Source: CAWKGV01 sp963849305
Lineage (GTDB): Bacteria > Pseudomonadota > Alphaproteobacteria > Acetobacterales > Acetobacteraceae
DNA: 64,000 bases
Assembly (NCBI GenBank): GCA_963849305.1
Contig: CAWKGV010000007.1
Span: forward strand, 186,001-250,000
Direction: 5' to 3'
Under the pieces are notes generated by a model. It saw nothing but the letters and a program-made list of their open reading frames with translations. It was not told the DNA's origin and did not search any database. Made by a program: the position numbers and the translations under genes. Shown one piece after another: positions 1 to 9,275 of this stretch; the stretch's first letter is position 1, and every line of letters begins with the position of its first letter.

Positions 1-29
1 CAAGCCCGCGCGACGGAGAAGCCCGGCAG

Positions 30-803
30 ATGACCGTTTCAGATGATTCGATCCCTATCTTTCCGCCCGGTGACTATGTTTCGCCCGGCTTTGTCCGCCT
101 TAAGCCTGATGCTTGCTTCCCCAACATGATCATCGGCGACCGAGCGGGCAGCGACTGGCCGTATCTGCGCCGCGACATCCCCCACAACTGGTATGTGGAC
201 CGTCGACAGCCGGCCGTCGGGTTCGTCAGCCGCGACGAGGCACATATCCTTCATAATACCGCTCGGCGGTTCGTCGGAGCTTCGGCGCTGGAGATCGGCT
301 GCTGGCTCGGTTGGTCGGCCTGCCATCTCGCACTGGGCGGCGTAAGGCTCGATGTGATAGATCCGTTGCTAGGCGAGCCGGACGTCTATGCCAGCGTGCA
401 TCAGTCCCTGAGCTGCGCCGGTATCATCAATCGCGTCACGCTGGTTCCCGGCCGCAGCCCCGCGCGCGTGTTCGAGCTTGTCGGCTTGCACCGGCGGCAA
501 TGGAACCTGTTCTTCATCGACGGCAATCATGAGCCACCGGGGCCCACGAACGACGCCAAGGCGGTTGCCGCGATCGCCCCGCCGGACGCCCTCGTGCTGT
601 TCCATGATCTCGCCTGTCCATCGGTGGCCGACGGCCTGGCCGTCTTCCGCGCCCAAGGATGGCAGACGATGATCTATCAAAGCATGCAGATCATGGGCGT
701 CGCGTGGCGGGGCGCGGCGCAGCCGGTGGCCCATATCCCGGACCCTTCGGTGCCCTGGACCGTTCCCGAACATCTGAAATCCTGGCCCGTCTGCGCCGGT
801 TGA
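30..803 (+). CDS. class I SAM-dependent methyltransferase (Methyltransf_24-like)
   Basis: A 257-residue protein that reads as a Rossmann-fold methyltransferase. A glycine-rich SAM motif (ALEIGCWLGWSA) lies near residue 90, followed by an acidic strand end (LDVIDPLL). A second acidic motif (FFIDGNHE) near residue 165 and LVLFHDLA near residue 190 are typical of the Methyltransf_24 group, where Asp/His positions bind a metal or substrate. The ATG at 30 is the first in-frame start visible and no strong ribosome site precedes it, so the true start could lie left of the window. It sits 15 bp before a TylF-like methyltransferase on the same strand, and a glycosyltransferase follows on the other strand, so a role in glycan or secondary-metabolite methylation is plausible. 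The substrate cannot be read from sequence. Confidence 0.75.
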   Translation: MTVSDDSIPIFPPGDYVSPGFVRLKPDACFPNMIIGDRAGSDWPYLRRDIPHNWYVDRRQPAVGFVSRDEAHILHNTARRFVGASALEIGCWLGWSACHLALGGVRLDVIDPLLGEPDVYASVHQSLSCAGIINRVTLVPGRSPARVFELVGLHRRQWNLFFIDGNHEPPGPTNDAKAVAAIAPPDALVLFHDLACPSVADGLAVFRAQGWQTMIYQSMQIMGVAWRGAAQPVAHIPDPSVPWTVPEHLKSWPVCAG

Positions 804-818
804 GCGCCGGAGCGAACG

Positions 819-1508
819 ATGCAGCCCACATATAGGGATTTCGATCCGGAATTCGTGCCGATCCATGACCTCTGCCGGCCCGCGACGATGACCTCGCCGG
901 AGCGGATGTTCGCGCTCTACAAGGCGGTCGAGTACGTCGTGGAAGCCAACGTTCCGGGCGATTTCGCGGAGTGCGGCGTCTGGCGCGCGGGCTCGGTCAT
1001 GATCATGGCCGCGACGCTCATCGCGAAGGGTCGCACCGACCGGCGCATTTTTCTCTACGACACGTTCGAGGGCATGCCGCAACCGACAGCGCCCGATCTC
1101 GACATTGTGGGGCGGCCAGCGGCCGCCTTGATCGGCGCCGAGGCGAGAACGCCGGACTCCTTGATTTGGGGCTACGCCCCGCTTGAGGCCGTGCTCGCCA
1201 ATCTACGGTCGGTCAACTATCCGATGGAGCGATTCCAGATCGTGCGGGGAAGGGTCGAAGACACGATCCCCCATACGCTTCCGGCCCAGCTCGCGCTGCT
1301 GCGACTCGATACCGACTGGTACCAGTCGACCCGGCACGAACTGGAGCACCTTTACCCGCTGCTGGCGCGTGGCGGGGTGCTGATCGTGGATGATTATGGA
1401 CACTGGCGCGGAGCGCGACAGGCGACCGACGAATATTTCGCGTGCTCTGGCAGCAGAATCCTTCTCAACCGTATCGATTATACCGGACGCATCGGGGTGA
1501 AGGTTTAG
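819..1508 (+). CDS. TylF/MycF-family sugar O-methyltransferase
   Basis: A 229-residue protein with the hallmarks of the macrocin-O-methyltransferase family, which uses SAM and a divalent metal to methylate sugar hydroxyls. Visible family motifs are DFAECGVWRAGSV near residue 48 (SAM loop), LYDTFEGMP near 87, LLRLDTDWYQST near 162 and GGVLIVDDYGHW near 185; the last two carry the Asp residues that bind metal in this family. The length fits the family. It starts 15 bp after the preceding methyltransferase stop, so the two are probably co-transcribed. The stop overlaps by a few bases the end of a convergent glycosyltransferase gene. The combination suggests decoration of a surface glycan or glycosylated protein, but the acceptor is unknown. 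Confidence 0.85.
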   Translation: MQPTYRDFDPEFVPIHDLCRPATMTSPERMFALYKAVEYVVEANVPGDFAECGVWRAGSVMIMAATLIAKGRTDRRIFLYDTFEGMPQPTAPDLDIVGRPAAALIGAEARTPDSLIWGYAPLEAVLANLRSVNYPMERFQIVRGRVEDTIPHTLPAQLALLRLDTDWYQSTRHELEHLYPLLARGGVLIVDDYGHWRGARQATDEYFACSGSRILLNRIDYTGRIGVKV

Positions 1509-2566
1509 CGAGACCCCGTCGGGACGGCCGCGGCCTTCCATGCCGTGATCGCCTCCTCCAGCGCGGCCTCGAACGCCGCACCGGCCCGCTCCTCGCCGAA
1601 GCGCGCCGCCATCGTGCGGGCAGCGGATGTGAGCCGCTGCCGAATTCCGGGGCTCTCGATCAGGATGCGCAGATACCATGCGAGCATCTCGACATCGCCG
1701 ACGGGGTGGATCAGCGCGTTCACGCCATGCCGCCAGACGCCCTCGTAGCACTCGAGATCGCTCAGCACGACCGGAACGCCCTGCCAGGCGGCCTCCACCG
1801 GAGCGATTGGCATACACTCGTCTTCCGAGGGCAGGCTCAGGACGTCCGCCGACCGATAGAAGCCCCGCACGGTCTCGGGCAGCAGACCGCCGGTCAGCCT
1901 GAAGCGATCCGGGTCGGCGCGCGCGATCTGCTCGCCGGGCGGATCGAGGCGAAAGACCTCGCCCACCAGGATACATTCGACCGGCGCGCCCTGGAGCATC
2001 GCAACGGCCTGCACCAGATCGGACTGGCGCTTGCGCGGGTACACCGAACCGACGCAGAGCACGCGGATGCGTCCGGGCGGCTTCGGCGCTGGTTCGGCGT
2101 CCGCCGGCGCCGGCACGATATACGGGATCACCTCCACCCGCCCGGGCGGCAGTCGGCCCAAAAGCGGCGTGAACAGGCGCTCGGCCACGCCTCGGCTGGG
2201 GAAGATGAGCTTGGCGGCATGTCCCAGAACCTGCGCGGCCTTGGGGTCCGTAATGATATGGCGCACGCCCGCGCGCCCCTCGTGGATCCACCACGCGAGC
2301 GGCAGGCGGCCGGCCAGCTCGTGCAGAGCGTCGGCCGCGAAGACCGTGCAGCCGACGGCGACATCGTGCTCGGACCAGGACGTTGCCGAGAGGAGTTGCA
2401 CGCCGGCCGCCTGGAAGTGGGGGAGCAATGCCGCGCTCGGCCCCTCAATCCGTGGCGTGAGCACGGCCACTATATGCCCGCGCCGAACCATGCGCCGTGC
2501 TTGCTCAAGCAAGGCGATGACGGCGCCGTTGAGAGCCAGTTCGTGGATGATGAACAGAGCGCGCAT
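1505..2566 (-). CDS. glycosyltransferase family 4 (GT-B fold)
   Basis: A retaining GT-B glycosyltransferase. The ATG at 2566 was chosen because translation from there begins directly with the first Rossmann strand (MRALFIIHELALNGA), as in GT4 enzymes. The open frame extends to 2743, but the extra residues are low-complexity and would overlap the ABC binding-protein gene that starts at 2701. From the chosen start the protein has 353 residues. The C-terminal half shows the nucleotide-sugar site: IRVLCVGSVYPRKRQ, then SLPSEDECMPIAPVEAAWQG, the E-x7-E motif region of GT4. It converges with the TylF-like gene and probably belongs to the same glycan locus. Donor and acceptor sugars are not inferable. 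Confidence 0.8.
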   Translation of the reverse strand: MRALFIIHELALNGAVIALLEQARRMVRRGHIVAVLTPRIEGPSAALLPHFQAAGVQLLSATSWSEHDVAVGCTVFAADALHELAGRLPLAWWIHEGRAGVRHIITDPKAAQVLGHAAKLIFPSRGVAERLFTPLLGRLPPGRVEVIPYIVPAPADAEPAPKPPGRIRVLCVGSVYPRKRQSDLVQAVAMLQGAPVECILVGEVFRLDPPGEQIARADPDRFRLTGGLLPETVRGFYRSADVLSLPSEDECMPIAPVEAAWQGVPVVLSDLECYEGVWRHGVNALIHPVGDVEMLAWYLRILIESPGIRQRLTSAARTMAARFGEERAGAAFEAALEEAITAWKAAAVPTGSR

Positions 2567-2700
2567 GAAACGATATAACCCGAGTCCAGACGTGGACGGA
2601 AGCACCACGATCCGTGCCTCGTCGCCGAGGCGCTGGTCTTTTCGTCTGAGGCGCGCTAAATTCTCGTGAGGCGATACGATCGCTGCGAGGACATCATCGG

Positions 2701-4298
2701 ATGAAACGTAGGGATTTCCTGCACTCCGCCGCGACCGCCGCACTGGCCGCGACCGGCGGGCTCGCCGCGCCGCATATCGCCCGAGCAGCCGATGCTAGAA
2801 TCCTGCGGTTCGTGCCGCAGGCGAACATCGCCAACCTCGATCCGATCTGGACGACGCTTTACGTCGTCCGCAACGCTAGCATGCTGTTCTGGGACACTCT
2901 CTACGGCATGGACAGGTACGCTGACCCCTCGTCCGCAGATGTGCGAGGGGCACGACGTTTCCGCTGACGACCTCACCTGGACATTCCGCCTGCGCCCCGG
3001 CCTCAAATGGCACGACAACGAACCGGTGCTGGCCAGGGACTGCGTCGCCAGCCTGGAACGCTGGATGGTACGCGACACCATGGGCCAGATGATCAAGGCC
3101 CGCATGGCGGAGCTGGTGCCGGTGGACGACCGCTCGTTCCGGCTCCATCTGAACCGGCCGTTCTCCAAGATGCTCTACGCGCTTGGAAAGGTGGGAACGC
3201 CGGTCGCCTTCATGATGCCGGAGCGCATTGCCAAGACCGATCCGTTCAAGCAAATCAGCGAGTATGTGGGCTCCGGCCCATTCCGCTTCCGACGCGACGA
3301 ATGGGTGCCGGGTGCCTCGGCCGCCTTCGAGCGGTTCGCGGGCTATGTCCCGCGCCAGGAGGAGGCGGACTGGCTGTCCGGCGGCAAGGTCGTGCATTTC
3401 GATCGCGTCGAGTGGAAGATCATCACCGATTTCGCGACGGCAGCGGCGGCGCTACAGAACGGGGAGGTGGATTGGTGGGAGGCCGCTAGCGCCGATCTCG
3501 CGCCGTTGCTGCGGAGCGACCCGGAATTGACCGTCGATATCGCCGACCCCCTCGGCAATATCGGCGACCTGCGCATGAACCATCTCTACCCGCCGTTCAA
3601 CGACCAGCGTGTGCGGCTGGCCGCGCTGATCGGTGCCAACCAGGCCGACTACATGCAAGCGGTGGCGGGCAACGATGCCAGACTGTGGCAGGAATTCGGC
3701 GAGCTTCTTCACCCCGAATACCCCACTCTACACCGAGTACGGCGGCGACAACCTCAAGCGCCATGACATCGCGGCCGCGCGCAAGCTCGTCGAGGAATCC
3801 GGTCACAAGGGCGCCAAGATCGTGATGATCATCGGCACCGACGTGCCGATCGTGAAGGCACAGGGCGACGTTACGGCCGACATGCTGACCAAGATCGGGC
3901 TCCAGGTCGATTATGTCGCGACCGACTGGGGCACCGTGGGCGCGCGGCGCGCTCAGAAAAAGCCGCCGGCCGAGGGAGGCTGGAACGTGTTCCACACCTG
4001 GCACGCCGGCGTGGATTGCGTGAACCCCGGCGCCAACCCCGCCTTTTTCACCAACGGCGCAAAGGCGTGGTTCGGCTGGCCCAACTCGCCTGAGGTCCAG
4101 TCGAAGATCGACACCTGGTTCGCCGCCCCGAACGAGGCCGCCGAGCAGGCAGCCGTGCGCGAGGTGAACAAGGCGTCCATGGATTTCGTGACTTTCGTTC
4201 CGACCGGCTTTTTCAAGGGCTACCAAGCCTGGAGGACGTCGCTGAAAGGCGTGGTCAAGGCGCCGTTCCCCGTGGTCTGGGGCGTCAGCAAGACGTGA
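2701..4298 (+). pseudogene. ABC transporter substrate-binding protein, family 5 (dipeptide/nickel type), two frameshifts
   Basis: The periplasmic binding component of the importer encoded just downstream. The start MKRRDFLHSA gives a twin-arginine signal with a hydrophobic stretch and a likely cut after AARA-type residues near 28, so export by Tat is expected. The protein runs in three frames: the first to about 2925, the second from about 2935 (QMCEGHDVSADDLTW onward) to about 3720, and the third from there to the stop at 4298 (TPLYTEYGGDNL onward). Joined, it gives about 530 residues, normal for SBP_bac_5, with all regions represented. The second shift lies at a CCCC run. Because no sequence is missing and the transporter genes are intact, single-base sequencing errors are as likely as true inactivation. 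The ligand is probably a peptide or similar small solute. Confidence 0.8.
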
Positions 4299-4317
4299 CC
4301 GCCGGGACCAGCTTCGC

Positions 4318-5259
4318 GTGATCGCCTACGCGTCCCGGCGCGTTCTCGCCACCATCCCGGTGATGCTGTTCGTCGCTTTTTTCGTCTTCAGCCTGCTCTA
4401 TCTCGCGCCCGGCGATCCGGCGGCGATCATCGCCGGCGACCAGGCGAGCCCGGCTGACATCGTGCGCATCCGCGCCTCGCTCGGGCTCGACCGTCCATTC
4501 CTCGTGCGGTTCGGCGACTGGTTTTGGCATGTGCTGCACGGCGATCTCGGCACTTCCATCTTCACCAACCTGCCGGTCACGACCATGATCGGCCAGCGCG
4601 TCGAGCCCACGCTGTCGCTGATGGTGCTCACGGTCATTATCTCGGTCGCGGTGGCGGTGCCGCTCGGCGTGCTGGCCGCCTGGAAGCAAGGCTCTTGGAT
4701 CGACCGGCTGGTGATGGCGCTGGCGGTGCTAGGTTTCTCGGTGCCGGTGTTCGTTGTGGGCTACCTGCTCGCCTATTTCTTCGCGCTAAAGCTTGGCTGG
4801 CTCCCGGTGCAGGGTTTCGTGCCGATCAGCCGCGGCCTGTGGCCATTCCTGCGCACGCTGATCCTGCCCTCGGTCGCGCTCGGGCTTATCTACATCGCCC
4901 TGATCGCCCGGATCACTCGGGCCACCATGCTGGAGGTGCTCAGCCAAGACTACATCCGCACCGCGCGCGCCAAGGGCGTCGATCAGCGCGCCATCCTGTT
5001 CGTTCACGCGCTCAAGAACGCCGCCGTGCCGATCGTCACGGTGATCGGCAACGGGGTCGCCCTGTTGATCGGCGGCGCGGTGGTGACCGAGACGGTGTTC
5101 GCAATCCCTGGTGTCGGCCGGCTGATCACCGACGCGATCCTGCGGCGCGACTATCCGGTGATCCAAGGAGTGGTGTTGCTGTTTAGCCTCTCCTACGTCG
5201 TGGTCAACTTGGCGGTGGACCTGCTCTACACCGTGTTCGACCCGAGGATACGCTATTGA
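4318..5259 (+). CDS. ABC transporter permease, DppB/OppB type
   Basis: A 313-residue integral membrane protein with about six hydrophobic segments and the N-terminal helix followed by APGDPAA that marks DppB-type permeases. The EAA-type coupling loop is seen near residue 210 (DYIRTARAKGVDQRAI), which docks to the ATPase subunits. The start is a GTG at 4318, 20 bp after the binding-protein stop. The last codon is overlapped by the TTG start of the partner permease, so the two are translationally coupled. It is one half of the channel for the solute captured by the preceding binding protein. Confidence 0.93.
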   Translation: MIAYASRRVLATIPVMLFVAFFVFSLLYLAPGDPAAIIAGDQASPADIVRIRASLGLDRPFLVRFGDWFWHVLHGDLGTSIFTNLPVTTMIGQRVEPTLSLMVLTVIISVAVAVPLGVLAAWKQGSWIDRLVMALAVLGFSVPVFVVGYLLAYFFALKLGWLPVQGFVPISRGLWPFLRTLILPSVALGLIYIALIARITRATMLEVLSQDYIRTARAKGVDQRAILFVHALKNAAVPIVTVIGNGVALLIGGAVVTETVFAIPGVGRLITDAILRRDYPVIQGVVLLFSLSYVVVNLAVDLLYTVFDPRIRY

Positions 5260-6133
5260 GCACGACCGTAGCACTTCCCGAGGTTCTGCCGCCGATCCGC
5301 CGTGGCCACCTGCGGACCCTCGTTCGCCGCCATCCGACCATCCTCGCGGGGGCCGTGCTGCTCGCAGCCATGATCTTCATCGCGATCGCCGCGCCGTGGC
5401 TGGGCACGACCGATCCCACCGCGATCGCGCCCGCTCAGCGGATCCGCGATCCCTCGGCGCTGCATTGGTTCGGCACCGATATGCTGGGGCGGGATGTTTA
5501 CTCGCGCGTGATGTACGGTGCGCGCATCTCCTTGTTGGTCGGCTTCTCGGTGGCGCTGCTTGCCTCCGCGGCGGGCACATTGGTGGGTGTCGTCGCCGGC
5601 TTCGTCCGCGCGCTCGACAGCGTCGTCATGCGCGTCATGGACGGGATCATGTCGGTGCCGGGGCTTCTGCTCGCGATCGCGCTGATGGCGCTCACGCGCG
5701 CCTCGGTGCAGAACGTGATCATCGCAATCGCGGTGACGGAGTTCCCACGCGTCTCCCGGCTGATCCGGGGCGTCGTGCTGTCCTTGCGCGAGCAACCCTA
5801 CGTCGAGGCGGCGGTGGCTGCGGGGACGCGCCTGCCGGTGATCATCTGGCGCCACGTCCTGCCCAACACGCTGGCCCCGCTGATGGTGCAGGCCACGTAT
5901 ATCTGCGCGGCGGCGATGATCACCGAGGCCATTCTCTCGTTCATCGGCGCCGGCACGCCACCCACGGTGCCAAGCTGGGGCAACATCATGGCCGAGGGCC
6001 GGGCGCTTTGGCAGATCAAGCCCTACATTGTGTTTTTCCCGGCGATTTTCCTCTCCATCACCGTGCTGGCGGTGAACCTGCTGGGTGACGGGCTGCGTGA
6101 CGCGCTCGATCCGCGCATCGCCAAGCGGCTCTG

Positions 6134-6134
<1 letters not shown>
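5256..6134 (+). CDS. ABC transporter permease, DppC/OppC type
   Basis: A 292-residue partner permease. It has a DppC-type N-terminal cytoplasmic tail and first helix, then HWFGTDMLGRDVYSRVMYGAR, the signature of the OppC N-terminal domain, and a coupling loop near residue 190 (EQPYVEAAVAAGTRLP). About six membrane segments are visible. The start is a TTG at 5256 that overlaps the TGA stop of the upstream permease, and its own TGA overlaps the ATG of the first ATPase (TGATG at 6132-6136). The chain of overlaps shows one transcript with coupled translation for the complete importer. Confidence 0.93.
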
Positions 6135-7119
<985 letters not shown>

Positions 7120-7123
<4 letters not shown>

Positions 7124-8085
7124 GCGGCTTGCTGGAAGTCTCGGGTCTGAAGAAGTACTTCGCGGTTAATGCGGGCCTACTGGGCCGGCGGGTAGGCACG
7201 GTCCATGCCGTGGATGGCGTGAGCTTCAGCATCGGCCACGGCGAGACCTTGTCGCTGGTGGGTGAGTCGGGCTGTGGCAAGTCGACGGTCGGGCGGACAG
7301 TCCTGCGGCTGCTGCGCCCCACCGCGGGCGTGGTGCGGCTGGACGGCGCGAGGATTGACGATCTGTCGCCGTCTCGCCTGCGACCGCTGCGGCGGCGAAT
7401 GCAGGTGGTGTTCCAAGACCCGTTCAGCAGCCTCAATCCGCGTCTCAGGGTACGCGACATCCTGGCCGAGCCGATCACGAATTTCGGTTTGGCCCGGGGC
7501 AGCGCGCTCGAGGATCGGATTGCCGCCCTGCTTGACAAAGTGCGGTTGCCGCGTGACGCAGCCAAACGCTACCCTCACGAGTTCTCGGGCGGCCAGCGTC
7601 AGCGCATCGGCATCGCTCGCGCCCTCGCGCCGGGCGCCGACCTCATTATCTGCGACGAGGCGGTCTCCGCGCTCGACGTGTCGGTGAAGGCACAAATCGT
7701 CAACCTGCTGGCCGACCTTCAGGACGAGCTTGGCCTGTCCCTGCTCTTCATCAGCCACGACCTCGCGATCGTCGAGCACCTGACGCACCGGGTCGCGGTC
7801 ATGTATCTCGGCAAGATCGTGGAGCTTGCCGACCGGCACACGCTGTTCGCCGCCGCGCATCACCCCTATACGCGGGCGCTCCTGTCCGCGGTTCCGGTGC
7901 CCGATCCGGCCGCCCGGCGCCGCCGTATCATCCTGACCGGTGATGTGCCGAGCCCGATCAACCCGCCCTCCGGCTGCCGCTTCCACACCCGCTGCCCCTT
8001 CGTTTTCGACCGCTGCCGGCGGGAGGAGCCGGTGTTGCGCGAAATCAGCCCGGGCCAGCTCTCGGCCTGCCACCTGGACGCGTAG
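7120..8085 (+). CDS. ABC transporter ATP-binding protein, DppF/OppF type
   Basis: The second ATPase, 321 residues from the ATG at 7120, which overlaps the DppD-type stop (ATGA). The open frame extends upstream to 7015, but that part only shadows the previous gene. Walker A GESGCGKS, signature FSGGQRQRIGIARAL, Walker B ICDEAVSALD and the H-loop FISHDLA are all present, with the C-terminal cysteine-containing extension (CRFHTRCPFVFDRC). It is the last gene of the five-gene importer operon. Its stop codon abuts the stop of the convergent TDT transporter gene with no gap, so any terminator for either gene would have to lie in the coding sequence of the other. Confidence 0.94.
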
Positions 8086-9108
8086 TTAGCCTCGTCTCAA
8101 ACAGACGCGCGCTGCGGCGCTGAGGGCGCCGCACATCGTAACCGCCCAGACGAGGAAAGCGACCCAGAAGAAACCGCGCGCGACTAAGTGCAAGAACGGA
8201 ATGCCGTACGCCGTCTCGGCTTGCAGGGTGGCGGCGCAGTACATCCCAAGCGGGAAGACCACCGACCACAGGCCGGGCACATAGGAGAAGCGGCGGTGGC
8301 GGATCACGTGCTTCCAGGCGAACAACAGCAGAAGAAGTGGAATCCAGAAGGTGGCGTCGGCCCAGAACGCGATCATCAGCGGGCTGAGCAGGTCGCGCAA
8401 CACAAACGGGCCGACGTGCAGGGTTGGTATCGCCATAAGCTTGGTGCCGGCCAGCACGGTGATGGCCGCCGCGCCCACATTGATCCACCAAGGGCCTGTC
8501 ACCTCATCGGCCGACATCGGCATGAAGGCAAAGCGATAAAGAACGATCGAGCCCAGAAGCAGGTAATATACCCCGCCGAGCAGCACCCAAGCATAGCAGA
8601 TGAATGCCAGGCCGGGAGGAGAGCCGAACTGCTTCAACACATCGCTGCCCAGAACCGCGAGCGACTGCGTTGCAACGACCACCAGCAGCCATTGCCCGCT
8701 AAGGCCGGATTCCAACGAAGGCTTGCTCCGGCCCTCGGTCACGCCAGCCAGGAACCCGTATACGATTATCCACCAGATCAGGACGGCCGCTCCGAACAGC
8801 CCAGGCACAACCCAAGTCGCTAGATGGAAGCCGGCGAATTGGCTGCCGAGAATACCGGTGCCAGCGACGATGCTGAGGAAGCCGGGTCCAGACTCGTGGC
8901 GCGTGGCTCCAAGCAGCAGGCCCGGCCCTTCCTGCACCAGCCGAACTAGCCCGGCCGCCCAGAACAGCAGGTATGCCGCGATGTTGCAGGCGAACAACGC
9001 CCACCCGACCCCGTCACGCCCGAGTTGCTGGGCGGCGACCGAGATGATCCCGGTCGCCATCACCAGGGCGAAGTAGTTGGGAAACAGTGAGCCAAACCTC
9101 CGTGCCAC
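8086..9108 (-). CDS. TDT family transporter (TehA/SLAC1/Mae1-like)
   Basis: A 340-residue polytopic membrane protein with about ten hydrophobic helices. The start NYFALVMATGIISVAA and the later LLSPLMIAFWADATFWIP are typical of the tellurite-resistance/dicarboxylate transporter family, which forms trimeric channels for anions, or carriers for malate or sulfite. The sequence alone does not distinguish tellurite resistance, C4-dicarboxylate export and anion channelling. It is a stand-alone gene that converges with the ABC importer. Between its start and alaS lie about 165 bp with no recognisable gene. Confidence 0.85.
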   Translation of the reverse strand: MARRFGSLFPNYFALVMATGIISVAAQQLGRDGVGWALFACNIAAYLLFWAAGLVRLVQEGPGLLLGATRHESGPGFLSIVAGTGILGSQFAGFHLATWVVPGLFGAAVLIWWIIVYGFLAGVTEGRSKPSLESGLSGQWLLVVVATQSLAVLGSDVLKQFGSPPGLAFICYAWVLLGGVYYLLLGSIVLYRFAFMPMSADEVTGPWWINVGAAAITVLAGTKLMAIPTLHVGPFVLRDLLSPLMIAFWADATFWIPLLLLLFAWKHVIRHRRFSYVPGLWSVVFPLGMYCAATLQAETAYGIPFLHLVARGFFWVAFLVWAVTMCGALSAAARVCLRRG

Positions 9109-9275
9109 CTAGATCTCCGGGCCTGTCGCTCCGCAAACGACGACACGCGGCCGGCGTTGCGAGGCTACCCACCGCACCGTTCAAGCGTCAGCCACCCACG
9201 CCGGAGTGACAGGGGCGGCACCGCTGCGCTATCTCCGTGCGTTCGACCAGGTTCAGGACCATATCCACACGCGCC

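Noticed and set aside
1203..2294. A 363-residue open frame opposite the TylF-like and glycosyltransferase genes
   Set aside because: It is a shadow of two genes with recognisable motifs, and its sequence is Arg/Gly/Ala-rich without any domain pattern.
9109..9275. Possible structured leader or tRNA upstream of alaS
   Set aside because: No cloverleaf, T-loop or riboswitch core could be recognised.
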